From Hymenobacter sp. YC55 (GTDB lineage Bacteria > Bacteroidota > Bacteroidia > Cytophagales > Hymenobacteraceae): a stretch of 64,000 nt of DNA. How positions within the stretch are numbered: the first letter of the stretch is position 1; every line of letters begins with the position of its first letter. The stretch spans positions 124,001 to 188,000 of the forward strand of contig NZ_JARNTX010000005.1 of the NCBI RefSeq assembly GCF_029433095.1, written 5' to 3'. The position numbers and the translations under genes were made by a program. This document shows positions 9,155 through 19,000 of this stretch, piece after piece. The notes beneath the pieces were generated by a model. That model had not been told where the DNA came from. It saw only the letters and a list, made by a program, of their open reading frames with translations, and did no database searches.

Positions 9155-9259
9155 GAAACCAAGGTAAGCAAATCCAAAAGCTAGTCGAGCTAGCAAGATG
9201 ATGACTGGCTATGAAGCTTCCGTACTCTGAAATTGTTTGAACTAGTTTAGCGCAAGATC

Positions 9260-9342
9260 AGCACAGCAGGCCCGTTGAGCACCAGTATCGGAATCCAACT
9301 TCTGCCGGAATCCAGTATTGGGCTCAACGGGCCTGCTGTGCT
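9260..9342. repeat. Long inverted repeat (20-bp perfect arms)
   Basis: AGCACAGCAGGCCCGTTGAG (9260-9279) returns inverted at 9323-9342. Pairing continues imperfectly inward (CAGTAT/CAATACT, GGAATCC repeated). It is downstream of the M20 gene and could terminate its transcript, but the arms lack a T tract, so a repetitive palindromic element is equally likely. Confidence 0.7.
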
Positions 9343-9363
9343 AATATTGCCAAAGTAACTGTC

Positions 9364-9453
9364 TTGCTGAGCGCAGCCGAAGCATCTCGCTCGAATCGTT
9401 GCTGTAGGAGGTTACCACACTAGCGAGATGCTTCGACTACGCTCAGCATGACA
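9364..9453. repeat. Palindromic element, copy A
   Basis: Two inverted arms of about 28 bp (TGCTGAGCGCAGCCGAAGCA against its inverted partner ending CTCAGCATGACAA, two mismatches) enclose a 30-bp centre. Centre and inner arms are identical to copy B at 11418-11524. With the inverted repeat just before it, it fills the 414-bp gap between the permease and M20 genes. A decayed right half follows at about 9476-9520 (CGAGATGCTTCGGCAAGCGG). Confidence 0.8.
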
Positions 9454-9568
9454 ATAGTATAGTTTGGCAATGTCAGCACGCGAGATGCTTCGGCAAGCGG
9501 ACGCCAGATCAAGCATGACGGACACTTGTTTTACTTTTACTTTATGTTTTGAAGTCTAGAGAATACGC

Positions 9569-11233
9569 CTACTGGCCGCCGCTAACGGCTTTGGGTTCAC
9601 TTTCTGGCTTCACCATGGGGTACTTGATACCCAACTGCTCCAGGTAGGTTTTATACTTAGCGGGGTTGTAGTAGTACTTCTTCATCTCGGGGCGGAATTC
9701 CGCCATGATACCTTCGTTCAACTTGATTGCCGGCTTATCAGTGGCTGAAATCAGGGGGGTGTACTTGGTGTCTTTGGTTTGCACCTCGTTGAAGTAAGTC
9801 CAGGCGTCTTTCAGGATTTCCGGCTTCACCAGCATATCCAGCAGAGTCATGGCCTCGGCTTTGGCGCCGGCCGTTACGCCTTTGTGGGCAATGGGCGTCG
9901 CCATGGAAACAGCATTCGACCAGTGGTGGCCGGGCAGGCCGGGGATGTTGGCTGGGTAGCGCAGCACTACGGTCGGCACGTTCCAGGAAATGTCGGCAAT
10001 GTCGTCGGAGCCGCCGCCAATAGAGAATTCGTCGGGTTTGGTGAGCGTATCAAGCTTCATGGCCAAGCCATCAATCGGCTTGTTGCGGCGGTCGGTTTTG
10101 GGAGCTTTCATCTCCTTCTGGATGGCTCGGGCCAGCACTTGGTCGTCGGCGCTCCAGGTAGGCAAGCCCACTGCCCGAATGTTCTGGTACATGGCCTCGG
10201 CCACCGGCTTGTTCATGTGGCCGGGCCAGGCGCTACCCATTACTTCGTGCGTCACGGTGGTATTGGTCATGAGCGTAGCACCCTGGGCCATTTTCTTGGC
10301 GTCGTCATACATCTGGATGATCTTGGGGTAGGTCCGGTCGCGGAAATAGTACCACACCGACGCCTTAGACGGTACCACATTGGGCTGGTCGCCACCGTCG
10401 GGAATTACGTAGTGCGAGCGTTGCGTTACTTCCATATGCTCGCGGTGGAAGTTCCAGCCAATGTCCATCAGCTCCACGGCATCGAGGGCACTGCGGCCGC
10501 GCCACGGCGCACCCGCCGAGTGCGCGGCCTGCCCATCGAAGTTGAACTTCACGGAAATCATGCCGTTGCCCCCACCGTCACCATACGAGACACCCAAGTT
10601 GTCGCCGACGTGAGTGAAGATGCAGGCATCCACGTTTTTAAAGTAGCCATCGCGCACAAAGTAGGCCTTGGCGCCTAGTTGTTCTTCGGCCACGCCCGGC
10701 CAGAGCATGAGCGTGCCCGGAATCTTCTCGCGCTCCATGATTTTCTTGAGAGCCAACACGGCCGTCACGTTCAGCGGCTGGCCGGAATTGTGACCTTCGC
10801 CATGGCCCGGTGCTCCTTCAATAATGGGGTCATGGTAGGCTACACCGGGTTTCTGCGAGGCCTTTGGAATACAGTCGATGTCGCTACCAATGGCAATTAC
10901 AGGCTTGCCTGAACCCCACTTCGCCACCCAAGCCGTGGGTATGCCCGCAATGCCTTGCTCGATGGTGAAGCCGTTTTTCTTGAGAATCCCAGTTAGGTAA
11001 CGGGAGGTTTCGGTTTCCTGAAACCCAAGCTCGCCAAAGCTAAACACCATGTCCACCATTTGCTGCGTGGCCTTCTGCTGCTTGTCAATCTCAACGGCCA
11101 GTTCCTTTTTCAGTGCTTCCAGCTTGGCCGGCGACATAGTGGCTTGAGCCGCTACTTGTTGCGGCAGCGCCAGCGCGCCCAGCAAACCGGCCACGCCCAA
11201 CACGCGCCTAACGAAAGTAAAGTTGTTTTTCAT
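9569..11233 (-). CDS. Secreted M20-family amidohydrolase (AbgB-like)
   Basis: 554 residues with a clear signal peptide (MKNNFTFVRRVLGVAGLLGA, cleavage near QVAAQA). The M20D amidohydrolase fold is shown by MVFSFGELGFQETETS, the metal-ligand region GAPGHGEGHNSG, WPGVAEEQLGAKAYFV, GQAAHSAGAPWRGRSALDAV (dimerisation domain) and FSIGGGSDDIADISW. It most resembles p-aminobenzoyl-glutamate hydrolase subunit B, but periplasmic homologues in Bacteroidota may act on acyl-amino acids or dipeptides. Two metal ions (Zn or Mn) are expected. It lies between the large protease and the amino-acid permease on the same strand. Confidence 0.92.
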   Translation of the reverse strand: MKNNFTFVRRVLGVAGLLGALALPQQVAAQATMSPAKLEALKKELAVEIDKQQKATQQMVDMVFSFGELGFQETETSRYLTGILKKNGFTIEQGIAGIPTAWVAKWGSGKPVIAIGSDIDCIPKASQKPGVAYHDPIIEGAPGHGEGHNSGQPLNVTAVLALKKIMEREKIPGTLMLWPGVAEEQLGAKAYFVRDGYFKNVDACIFTHVGDNLGVSYGDGGGNGMISVKFNFDGQAAHSAGAPWRGRSALDAVELMDIGWNFHREHMEVTQRSHYVIPDGGDQPNVVPSKASVWYYFRDRTYPKIIQMYDDAKKMAQGATLMTNTTVTHEVMGSAWPGHMNKPVAEAMYQNIRAVGLPTWSADDQVLARAIQKEMKAPKTDRRNKPIDGLAMKLDTLTKPDEFSIGGGSDDIADISWNVPTVVLRYPANIPGLPGHHWSNAVSMATPIAHKGVTAGAKAEAMTLLDMLVKPEILKDAWTYFNEVQTKDTKYTPLISATDKPAIKLNEGIMAEFRPEMKKYYYNPAKYKTYLEQLGIKYPMVKPESEPKAVSGGQ

Positions 11234-11417
11234 AGCTCTCGGAGTTTAGGGTACCTGATAAGAAAATGCAGAAACCTGAAGGAAAGAAGGTTATCATGTC
11301 GCTAAGCCGCCTGTGCACTTGGTATGATTAGTACTGATAGTGCTAACCAGACCAAACCAGAACGTTCTGCTGAACGCAGTGCAGCGAAGCCTATCACCTG
11401 CTGACGTTGTAATACTA

Positions 11418-11524
11418 TTGTCATGCTGAGCGCAGTGTAACGAAGCCGAAGCATCTCGCTCGAATCGTTGCTGTAGGAGGTTACCACACTAGCGAGATGC
11501 TTCGGCTGCGCTCAGCATGACAAT
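11418..11524. repeat. Palindromic element, copy B
   Basis: Perfect 18-bp ends, TTGTCATGCTGAGCGCAG inverted at 11507-11524, followed by inner arms CGAAGCATCTCGCT and the same 30-bp centre as copy A. The left arm carries a 10-base insertion (TGTAACGAAG) relative to the right arm. A decayed fragment (CTGAACGCAGTGCAGCGAAG) lies just before it near 11365-11388. The rest of the 450-bp gap 11234-11686 shows nothing else. Confidence 0.82.
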
Positions 11525-11686
11525 TGCTTTGGCAATGGCAGCAGACGCGACGCTGCGGCCCCTGGCTTGAGGCGCCACATGCTCAGTATAACGGGTGGGC
11601 AGCAAGGAAAAAAGGGATGGGGCGCCCTCACCGACGGCTCAGCTTACCGCTTGGTTGTGTAAGCAACTTTGGACGTTGGAGCTGCC

Positions 11687-14239
11687 TTAGTATGCCACGT
11701 CATCGTCCAGGAAATCTATGCCGGGCATGCCGATGGGGGCGCCGGGTGGCATTTCCAGGCCGGGAATGGGCTGGAACTTGTTGGGGTCTTCGTTGAACTT
11801 CGAAATCTGTGATAAGCCGAAGGCCAAGTTGGCTTTCTGGTGGCTTTCGGCCGAGGGCATCTTTGTGGTCATCCACTGTTGCAGTTCCTGCACTTTCAGT
11901 AAGGCTTGGCCACGGGCACTTTCCGATGCTCGGTTGTCGGCGGCTAGCTCCAGCAGGGTCTTTAGCGTGACGTTGTTGACCATGGTTTGCAGCTCGCCTT
12001 TGTAGCCAGTGGGCAGCGGAGCCTTCCAAGTGGCGGCCAGCAGTTTGTCGACTACAGGCATGAAGCCGGGCTGCTGGCTGTCCCGGGCCTGATACTCGAT
12101 CAGGCGAGCCGCCCGCTCGGCGTTCAGCAGCGACGAAATGGTTTCGCTGGCCGCAGCTTCGGCGGCAGCTATGGGGTCGAAGGTGGGCCCGGTGTGGCGG
12201 CTAAACAGCTCCGACATGTTGTTGTACCCCGAGGGGCGGGGCGGAATCTTCTGGATTAGCTTTTCGGGCAGGGCCAGTGCATCGGGCGTGATGGTGGTCA
12301 GCAGGGCGTCAAACGCCTTCCACTGCTCGGCTGGCGCCACCATTTTAGTGGCCACTTGCCCGTCGCCTTTCACGGCCGGCGAGAAGTACAGGCCTCCCAA
12401 CGATTTGGCAGCAGCTTCAATCTGGTAGCGGTGCAGCAGGTAGATGGGCACTAGCACTTCTTCCAACGTCGCCATGGGCGCTTGGTCAGGAATGGCTTTC
12501 TCCGAGAAGTTGTCGAGCACGTGCCGGCGCACGGTCATGAGCTTGGTGAGTTGCGTCACGGCGTTCTCGCCGTCGTCCCACTGGTGGGAAGTGGGGTGCG
12601 TGTAGCCCCCAATGTCGGGGATAAAGAGGTGGCCCTGCTTGAGGGTTTCCTGCATGATCTTTTCGAGGGCTTCGTCTTCGTTGGTGCCGTTCGGGAAGTC
12701 TTGGTAGCCCCACAACACAGCCCGTTTGTCCCAGCTGCCAATGCCCTTGGCGTAGGCGTCGGACACGTCAATGGTGCCGTCGGCTTTCAGCGAAAACCGC
12801 GGAAACGGGTAATCCATCACCGAGCCCCGGCCATTGGGACTGGCCGCGAAGTTGTGAAAGAAGCCCAGCGTGTGTCCGATTTCGTGGGCCGACAGTTGCC
12901 GGATGCGGGCCAGGGCCAACTGCTCCATCTTATCGGTGTTGGCTTTGCCGTTGCCGTAGGGCTGCAACAGGCCCTCGGCAATCAGGTAGTCCTGCCGGTG
13001 CCGGTCCGAACCTAGCGTCACGACACCTTTGATGATTTCGCCGGTGCGCGGATCGATGTACGAGGAGCCGTAGGAAAACGCGCGCGGGTTACCGGCGCGG
13101 TCCACCCAGTTCACCACGTTGTAACGAATGTCCATGGCATCGGCGCCAGCCGGCAGTTCTTTCACCTGGAAGGCATTTTTGTAGCCAGCGGCCTCAAACG
13201 CCTGGTTCCACCAGGCCCCGCCTTCAATCAGCGCCTGCTTGATTTTCTCGGGGGCGCCCCGGTCTACGTAGTAAACAATAGGCTCAACGGCTTCGCTAGA
13301 AGCCGCTTTCGGGTTCTTTTTCTCTAGCCGGTGCCGCCGCGAGTAGCGCACCATGACGGGGTCGGTCATGGGGGCCGAAAAGTCGAGGTAGCTGAACATG
13401 TTGAAGCCGGAACGCGGGTCAAATTTGCGCGGCTTGTACTTGTTGTCGGGCAATTCCACCAGCGACTGGTGCATGTTCACGGTCACGGCATTGGGGTCGG
13501 GCGCAATTTCCGGCCCGCCGCCAAAGCCCCGGCCCCCGGCCGTGGAACCGCCCGTGAACGTAACCAGCGCCTCGAACTCGGTGTTCTTGGGGAAGTTCTT
13601 GGTGCTCTCCAAAAACACACCCGAGCGAGTTTCGTCGAAACGATACGGGGCACCAGCACCACCCGCGGCCGGAGCCGCCGCGCCGCGCAGGCCGGCAAAC
13701 GAGCGGGCTCCAAGCCGGTCGCCGATCTTCTGGCTGTCGCGCACGATGAAAGGCGTGAAGTCCACCAAGACTTTGCTGCCTTCGGTGGCGGCAGGCATGA
13801 AGCCCCAGATAACGGACTTGGCAAACGCGCTGGCCACTGACTTTTGCTCGTCGGTATTGGTCGTGACGGCGCGGTAGTTGTAGTTGGGCGCCAGTAGCAG
13901 CACTTTCGGGCCCATGCGCATGAATTTCACAATGGCCGACGAGGCCTGCCCCTTCTCCGGGCCACCCGAGCCAACCCCTTCGGTTAGGGAGCTGAAGTAG
14001 AGAAACTCTTGGTCGAACCGGTCAATTTCCAGAAAGACTTTGCCGGTTTTTTCGTCGTAGTAAAACGGAAAATAGCCGTCGTACTTCTTCATGCCCTTGG
14101 TGAAATCGGCAATGGAAGCGGCGGGTTTTGGGGCAGGTTTGCTGGCCGCCGATGCCGGATCGGTGGCCGGGGTTTGGGCGTTAGCCAGTGCGGGAACTGC
14201 CAGTAGCAAGGCAAGGGGTAGCTGTTTGCGTAGCTTCAT
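11687..14239 (-). CDS. Large secreted zinc metalloprotease (DUF5117/DUF4953 family)
   Basis: 850 residues from ATG 14239 (MKLRKQLPLALLLAVPALAN, signal peptide ending ANAQ). The zinc site is HEIGHTLGFFHNF, H452ExxH456 with the third His at 462, the extended metzincin form. The N-terminal DUF5117-like part includes YFPFYYDEKTGKVFLEID and ALVTFTG; the C-terminal part is a long helical region. Such proteins are periplasmic or surface zinc proteases of Bacteroidota with poorly known substrates. It follows SusD by 91 bp, with a hairpin in the gap, which suggests that the SusC/D pair takes up its products. Confidence 0.93.
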   Translation of the reverse strand: MKLRKQLPLALLLAVPALANAQTPATDPASAASKPAPKPAASIADFTKGMKKYDGYFPFYYDEKTGKVFLEIDRFDQEFLYFSSLTEGVGSGGPEKGQASSAIVKFMRMGPKVLLLAPNYNYRAVTTNTDEQKSVASAFAKSVIWGFMPAATEGSKVLVDFTPFIVRDSQKIGDRLGARSFAGLRGAAAPAAGGAGAPYRFDETRSGVFLESTKNFPKNTEFEALVTFTGGSTAGGRGFGGGPEIAPDPNAVTVNMHQSLVELPDNKYKPRKFDPRSGFNMFSYLDFSAPMTDPVMVRYSRRHRLEKKNPKAASSEAVEPIVYYVDRGAPEKIKQALIEGGAWWNQAFEAAGYKNAFQVKELPAGADAMDIRYNVVNWVDRAGNPRAFSYGSSYIDPRTGEIIKGVVTLGSDRHRQDYLIAEGLLQPYGNGKANTDKMEQLALARIRQLSAHEIGHTLGFFHNFAASPNGRGSVMDYPFPRFSLKADGTIDVSDAYAKGIGSWDKRAVLWGYQDFPNGTNEDEALEKIMQETLKQGHLFIPDIGGYTHPTSHQWDDGENAVTQLTKLMTVRRHVLDNFSEKAIPDQAPMATLEEVLVPIYLLHRYQIEAAAKSLGGLYFSPAVKGDGQVATKMVAPAEQWKAFDALLTTITPDALALPEKLIQKIPPRPSGYNNMSELFSRHTGPTFDPIAAAEAAASETISSLLNAERAARLIEYQARDSQQPGFMPVVDKLLAATWKAPLPTGYKGELQTMVNNVTLKTLLELAADNRASESARGQALLKVQELQQWMTTKMPSAESHQKANLAFGLSQISKFNEDPNKFQPIPGLEMPPGAPIGMPGIDFLDDDVAY

Positions 14240-14279
14240 TCGGGGGTGGTTGGGGTAGTTGAAAAGGAAACCTAACGTA

Positions 14280-14323
14280 CCAGAATCCGGCGAAGCAACA
14301 AGCACGGCTCCACCGGATTCTGG
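14280..14323 (-). terminator. Intercistronic hairpin after susD
   Basis: Perfect 11-bp arms CCAGAATCCGG / CCGGATTCTGG with a 22-base loop, eight bases past the SusD stop and before the protease start. There is no strong T tract, so it may be a partial terminator or an mRNA-stabilising structure that separates SusD from protease expression. Confidence 0.55.
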
Positions 14324-14330
14324 CAGCGAG

Positions 14331-15794
14331 TTAGAGCAGCTTATTGGACGAAATTTCAGCGTTTGGAATTGGGAAAATGTACTCGGGCTGTGCAGGCGAA
14401 ATAGAAGGCGCCGTGCCTTTGGCCGGAATCGGCAACATGTTGCGCATCAAATCAATGGACCGGAACCCCTCCCCTAGCAACTCGATGCGCCGTTCCACCC
14501 AAATTGAGTTTACCAAGGCCGTGGGCGTGGCAGTAGCGGTAGCAGCAAACGTGTACATCGGGTCAGCGCGCTGATGCACAGCAGTCAAGATACGCGCCGA
14601 TAAGGCTAAATCCGGCGTACTGGTTTTGGCTAAGGCTTCGGCGTAATTCAGCAGCACTTCCGAATAGCGAATGACAGGAACGTAGTCGAGGTAGGGGTTG
14701 GCTTTCTTGTATTTGGTTAGATACACCGTGGTACCGGCGGTACGGAGCATGGTCCGGCGCTCATCGGCGGTGCGCCACTGCGCGTTGCCCAAAATGCCAG
14801 TCGGGTTCAGGTTGTACTCCTGATTGACGGTGTACTCGTAGCCCAGCGAGCTTTGGCCGCTCACGTTGTCGAGTTCGGTCATGGGCATCGAGAAGATACT
14901 CTCCGTGGTGGTATAGTCGGAGTTGAACACGGTGCTGATGCTGGCTTGCATCTGGTGTGGCACGCCGCTGCTGGCCTTGAAAGGTGCCGTGGCCGAAACA
15001 ATCTTTTGCGCTTCGGTCACCACGTTGGCGTACTGCCCCATCGACAAGTACACTCGCGTTTTGAGCGCAATGGCCGTGTTGCGGTGGGCCCGCGTGGTGT
15101 TGAGTAGCGGCGTGCTGTACGTCAGCGGCAGGCCGGCTTCTGCTTCGTTCAGGTCCTTGATAATCTGCGCGTACACTTCCGCCACGGTGCTGCGGGCCAT
15201 GTCGTTGTTGGCGGAAGTGGTTTGGCCTTGCAGCCGCAGGGGCACGCCGGGCGAAGCCCCGTTGTCTTTGATGTAAGGCTGCCCGTAGAACGTAATCAGG
15301 CTGAAATAGCTCAGGGCTCGCACAAATTTGGCCTCGGCTGTGTAGTTGGTCGCCACGGCCGCATCTACAGCGCCTGAGTGCGCAGCCAAGCCATCAATGA
15401 GCAGGTTGGCCGAGTTGATGGCGGCGTAGGCGGTACTCCAGGTGGTGAGGGCGTCGTTGGAGCCGGAGTTGATGGTGTGGTTCCAGGCGTCGTAGCCGGT
15501 GAATACGTTTTGGAGGCGGTTGATAAATTCCTCGCCCCGGATGTCGCTGAGCATTAGGTAGCGCCCGCCGAAAAAGCTGCCGTTTTTGAGCCCCGCGTAC
15601 ATGCCGTTCACTTGACCGAGCACGCGGGTTGGGCTAGCGAAAAGCGCCGCATCCGGCAATGAGGTTTCGGGCGCCGGGTTCAACATATCTTTTTCGTCGC
15701 AAGCAGTGGCCCACAATGTGCAGGAGAGTAAGAGGCAGGAAGCTAGGCGGAGCGTGCCCGCTTTGCGAGCGGCAGATTGAGTTATCGTCTTCAT
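14331..15794 (-). CDS. SusD/RagB-family outer-membrane lipoprotein
   Basis: 487 residues from ATG 15794 (MKTITQSAARKAGTLRLASC). A lipobox LWATAC makes it a surface lipoprotein. SusD features: an N-terminal PAPETSLPDAALFASPTRVL, TPR-like helices, AKFVRALSYFSLITFYGQPY, and a C-terminal RYSEVLLNYAEAL with WVERRIELLGEGFRSIDLMR. SusD proteins close over the SusC barrel and capture the ligand. The adjoining genes are peptidases rather than glycoside hydrolases, so the ligand may be peptide, as in RagB. It is paired with the SusC upstream across a 234-bp gap that holds a repeat. Confidence 0.95.
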   Translation of the reverse strand: MKTITQSAARKAGTLRLASCLLLSCTLWATACDEKDMLNPAPETSLPDAALFASPTRVLGQVNGMYAGLKNGSFFGGRYLMLSDIRGEEFINRLQNVFTGYDAWNHTINSGSNDALTTWSTAYAAINSANLLIDGLAAHSGAVDAAVATNYTAEAKFVRALSYFSLITFYGQPYIKDNGASPGVPLRLQGQTTSANNDMARSTVAEVYAQIIKDLNEAEAGLPLTYSTPLLNTTRAHRNTAIALKTRVYLSMGQYANVVTEAQKIVSATAPFKASSGVPHQMQASISTVFNSDYTTTESIFSMPMTELDNVSGQSSLGYEYTVNQEYNLNPTGILGNAQWRTADERRTMLRTAGTTVYLTKYKKANPYLDYVPVIRYSEVLLNYAEALAKTSTPDLALSARILTAVHQRADPMYTFAATATATPTALVNSIWVERRIELLGEGFRSIDLMRNMLPIPAKGTAPSISPAQPEYIFPIPNAEISSNKLL

Positions 15795-15917
15795 CGATTT
15801 CAGATTGATGTTTGGGTAGCCAGCCGCTTGGCTCTCAGGACCCGACAACCCGGGTTGCAGGCTGACTACTATGTATTTGTGCTGGGCAACCTGGGTACCG
15901 CCTCCCAAGTGGCAAAG

Positions 15918-16018
15918 GCGGTGTCATTTCGAGTGGAGCGAGGAATCTGAGCTTACTGCTCCAGCTTTACAATCCAGATGCCTCTTTCCACTTGATGCGC
16001 GGAATGTTGGCATGACAG
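15918..16018. repeat. Short palindrome-ended repeat in the SusC-SusD gap
   Basis: TGTCATTTCGAGTGGAGCGA begins at about 15921 and the unit closes near 16010-16017 with ATGACA, the inverse of its first six bases. Pairing within the unit is weak. The ends resemble those of copies A and B (TTGTCATGCTGAGCG), so it may be a diverged relative of that family. Confidence 0.4.
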
Positions 16019-16028
16019 CGGCCTAGGC

Positions 16029-19000
16029 TTAGAAGCCCACGTTCACGCCTAGGGTGAAGGTGCGGCCCTGCGGAATAGAGTTTTTGTCCACGCCGGGCGT
16101 CGTGTTGGTGTTGCCGTTCGAGGAGATTTCCGGGTCGGTGCCGCTGTACTTGGTCAGGATGAAGGCGTTGAACACCTGCGTATACACCCTAACCGAGCTG
16201 ATACCCGATTTGCCGAATAGCTCTTTCGGCACCGTGTAGCCGAGCGCCGCGGACTGCAGACGCAGGAAGTCGGCCTTCTCGGCGTTTTCCGAAATCGGAA
16301 ACGAGGAGCCATTGGACAGCAAGTCGCCGTACACGACGCGTGGAATGTCGGTTACCTGGCCTTCCGTGGTCCAGCGGTCCAGCACTTCGGTGGTGTTGTT
16401 CCAGAAGCGTTGGTCGCGCCAGGTGCCCTTGGTACCGTTCATCACGTAGTTGCCGCCGGAGTAAGTGAAGTTGATGCCGAGGTCGAAGTTGCCGTACTTG
16501 AAGGTGTTGTTGAAGCCGCCGTACCAAGTAGGCAACGCATTGCCGAGTAGCTGGTAGTCGCTCACGCTGATGGCCGCTGCGGGCGAACCATCCAAGTACG
16601 TCCAGCGGCTCTGTCCCGAGGCCACGGCGTGGCTGTACTGCACTTTCTCGCCGGCTTTGTTGATGAATATCCGCTGGCCGTTGGCGGGGTTCACCCCATC
16701 GGTTTTGGCCCCGTACAAGCTGCCCACCGAGTAGCCGACGCGCGTGATGTTGGTGGTTTCGGCCGTGGCGCTGGTAGTGCCCACAATCTCGGTTCCCTCA
16801 CCAAATAAGGCCGTTACCTTGTTTTGGTTGGTGGTGTAGTTGAAGTTGGTATTCCAAGTGAACTTGCCCGCATTGAGCACGCTGGCGTTGATGCCCAACT
16901 CGAAGCCGCGGTTGTACATCGAGCCCACGTTCATCAGAATAGCGTTGCTGGGAATCCCTTTCGAGGGCGACTGTGGCACGTTCAAGATCAGGCCGTCCAC
17001 ATTGTTGCGGTAATAGGTCATGTCGAGCCGGATCCGCTCGTTGAACAAGCCTAAATCGGCGCCTACGTTGGTTTGCTTGCTGGTTTCCCAGCCTAGGTCG
17101 GGGTTGCCGCCCTGGCTGAATGTCCAGGTGGGCACCGAGCCATACAGTGCCGAGTTGTACAAGGACAACGAGCCGTACGAGTTCGACAAGTTGCCGTTGC
17201 CAACCTTGCCCCAGCTGGCCCGCAGCTTCACGTTGGTGAGCACCGCGGCCAGCGGCGAGTTCTGGTAGAACTGTTCTTCTCCCAACGACCAGCCACCCGA
17301 CACGCCCCCGAAGTTGCCGTATTTCTTGCCCGCGCCCAGAGCCGAGTTGCCGTCGCGCCGGAAGTTCACGGTCAGAAAATACCGCTTGTCGAAGTCGTAG
17401 GTAACGCGTGAGAACACCGAGGCGAAAGCGCGCTCGTTCAGCGAGTTATTGGCCGGCACGATGCTGCCGTAGCTGCCCTGAAACTCGTCGAAGAAATTGT
17501 CGGACAGAATGGAGCGGGTAGCGCCCCACGACGAGTTATTGAACTTCTGCACGTCGTAGCCGGCCAGCAAGGTTACGCTGTGCTTGGTTGTGGGCAGCGG
17601 CAGCTGGTAAGTGAGCGTGTGCGTCAGGTTCCAGTTGTCGATCAGCAAGCTGCTGTTGGTGGCGTTGCCGCTCGGGTAGCCGGGACCGTGCAGTCCAGCC
17701 TGGAATGTCTCATTCTCGATTTTCAGCCTATCGATGCCGTAGCTCAGGCGGTAGGCCAGGCCTTTCAGCGGCGTGAAATCTGCCGCGAAATTGCTGATAA
17801 TCCGGTCGTTCTCCGAGGTGTACTTGTTGAGGTCGAGCAGCGGCACCGGGTTGTAGAAGTTGCTGGATACCGTGTTATTGCCCATGCCCAAGGTGTTGGC
17901 CGTGCTTAGGTTGTAGCTGCCATCGGGGTTGATGGCGTACACGTTGGGCGCCGACAGCCAAGCCAAGCGGGCCGACCCTACCAACCCGAAGGCGTTGCCT
18001 TCCAACGAACCGGTGTTGGGCGAGGCGTTGAGGCTGTTGTTGTAGTTGGCATTGCCCGACAAGCTCAACCACGGCGTCAGCTTGTGGCTCAGGTTGAAGC
18101 GCACCCCTTTGCGGGTGAACTCATTGGTTTTGAGGATGCCTTTCTGGTCACTGTAGTTGGTGGAGAAGTAGTATTTGGTGCTTTCCGAGCCCCCGCCCAC
18201 GCTAAGGCTATGGTTTTGCGAAAAGCCAGTTTGGTACACTTCATCGTACCAATTGGTGTCTACCAAGGAGCCATCTTCGTTGTATGTCGGGAAGAAGGAA
18301 GCCGACGGTACGCTGGCGTTGTTGGCGTTGCCCGAAAGGATTTTCGAGTTGAGTACGGCCTCGTTTTTGATGAGCATAAACTGCTCGGCGTTAAGCATTT
18401 TGGGCAGGCGCACAGCCTGCGTCAGACCAGCCCAACCTTCGTATGTCACGCGGGGTTTACCTGCCTTGCCACTCTTCGTGGTCACCAAAATCACACCGGC
18501 AGCAGCCCGGGAGCCATAAATAGCCGTGGAAGCCGCATCCTTCAGCACGTCAATGCTCTCGATATCAGCTGGGTTTATGTCGCCGAGCGGGTTATTGGCC
18601 ACGGTAGTACTCCCCGACGCGTTGCCCGTATTAATCGGAATTCCGTCCACAACCACCAGCGGGTACGAACTAAGCGAAATCGAGTTGATGCCCCGAATCC
18701 GGATAACGGGGGCATTGTTGAGCACCCCGTTGGGCTGGCCGATGCTCACACCAGTAGCCTTGCCGGCTAGTCCCTGGTCGAAGCTTTGCACAGGCATATC
18801 TTTTACAGCATCGCCGGACACGCGCGCTGCCGAACCCGTAAATTCTGCCTTTGTTTGGGTGCCGTAGCCCACCACCACTACCTCATCGAGGGCTTTGGCA
18901 TCGGCACCCATGGCTACGGTCACCGAGGACCGCCCGGCTAGTGGTACTTCTTGCGATTTGTAGCCTAAGAATGAAAAAACCAGCACACTGTTTGGCTCGC

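Noticed and set aside
9779..10678. 299-codon frame antisense to the M20 gene
   Set aside because: Fully covered by a well-recognised enzyme; composition (His, Val, Gly) is typical of an antisense frame.
12482..13015. Open frame antisense to the zinc protease
   Set aside because: The opposite strand encodes the intact HExxH protease; the antisense product is Val/Gly-rich without motifs.
18084..18770. Long open frame antisense to SusC
   Set aside because: It lies wholly within the SusC coding region, has a low-complexity Val/Gly/His composition and matches no family; GC-rich coding DNA makes such mirror frames.
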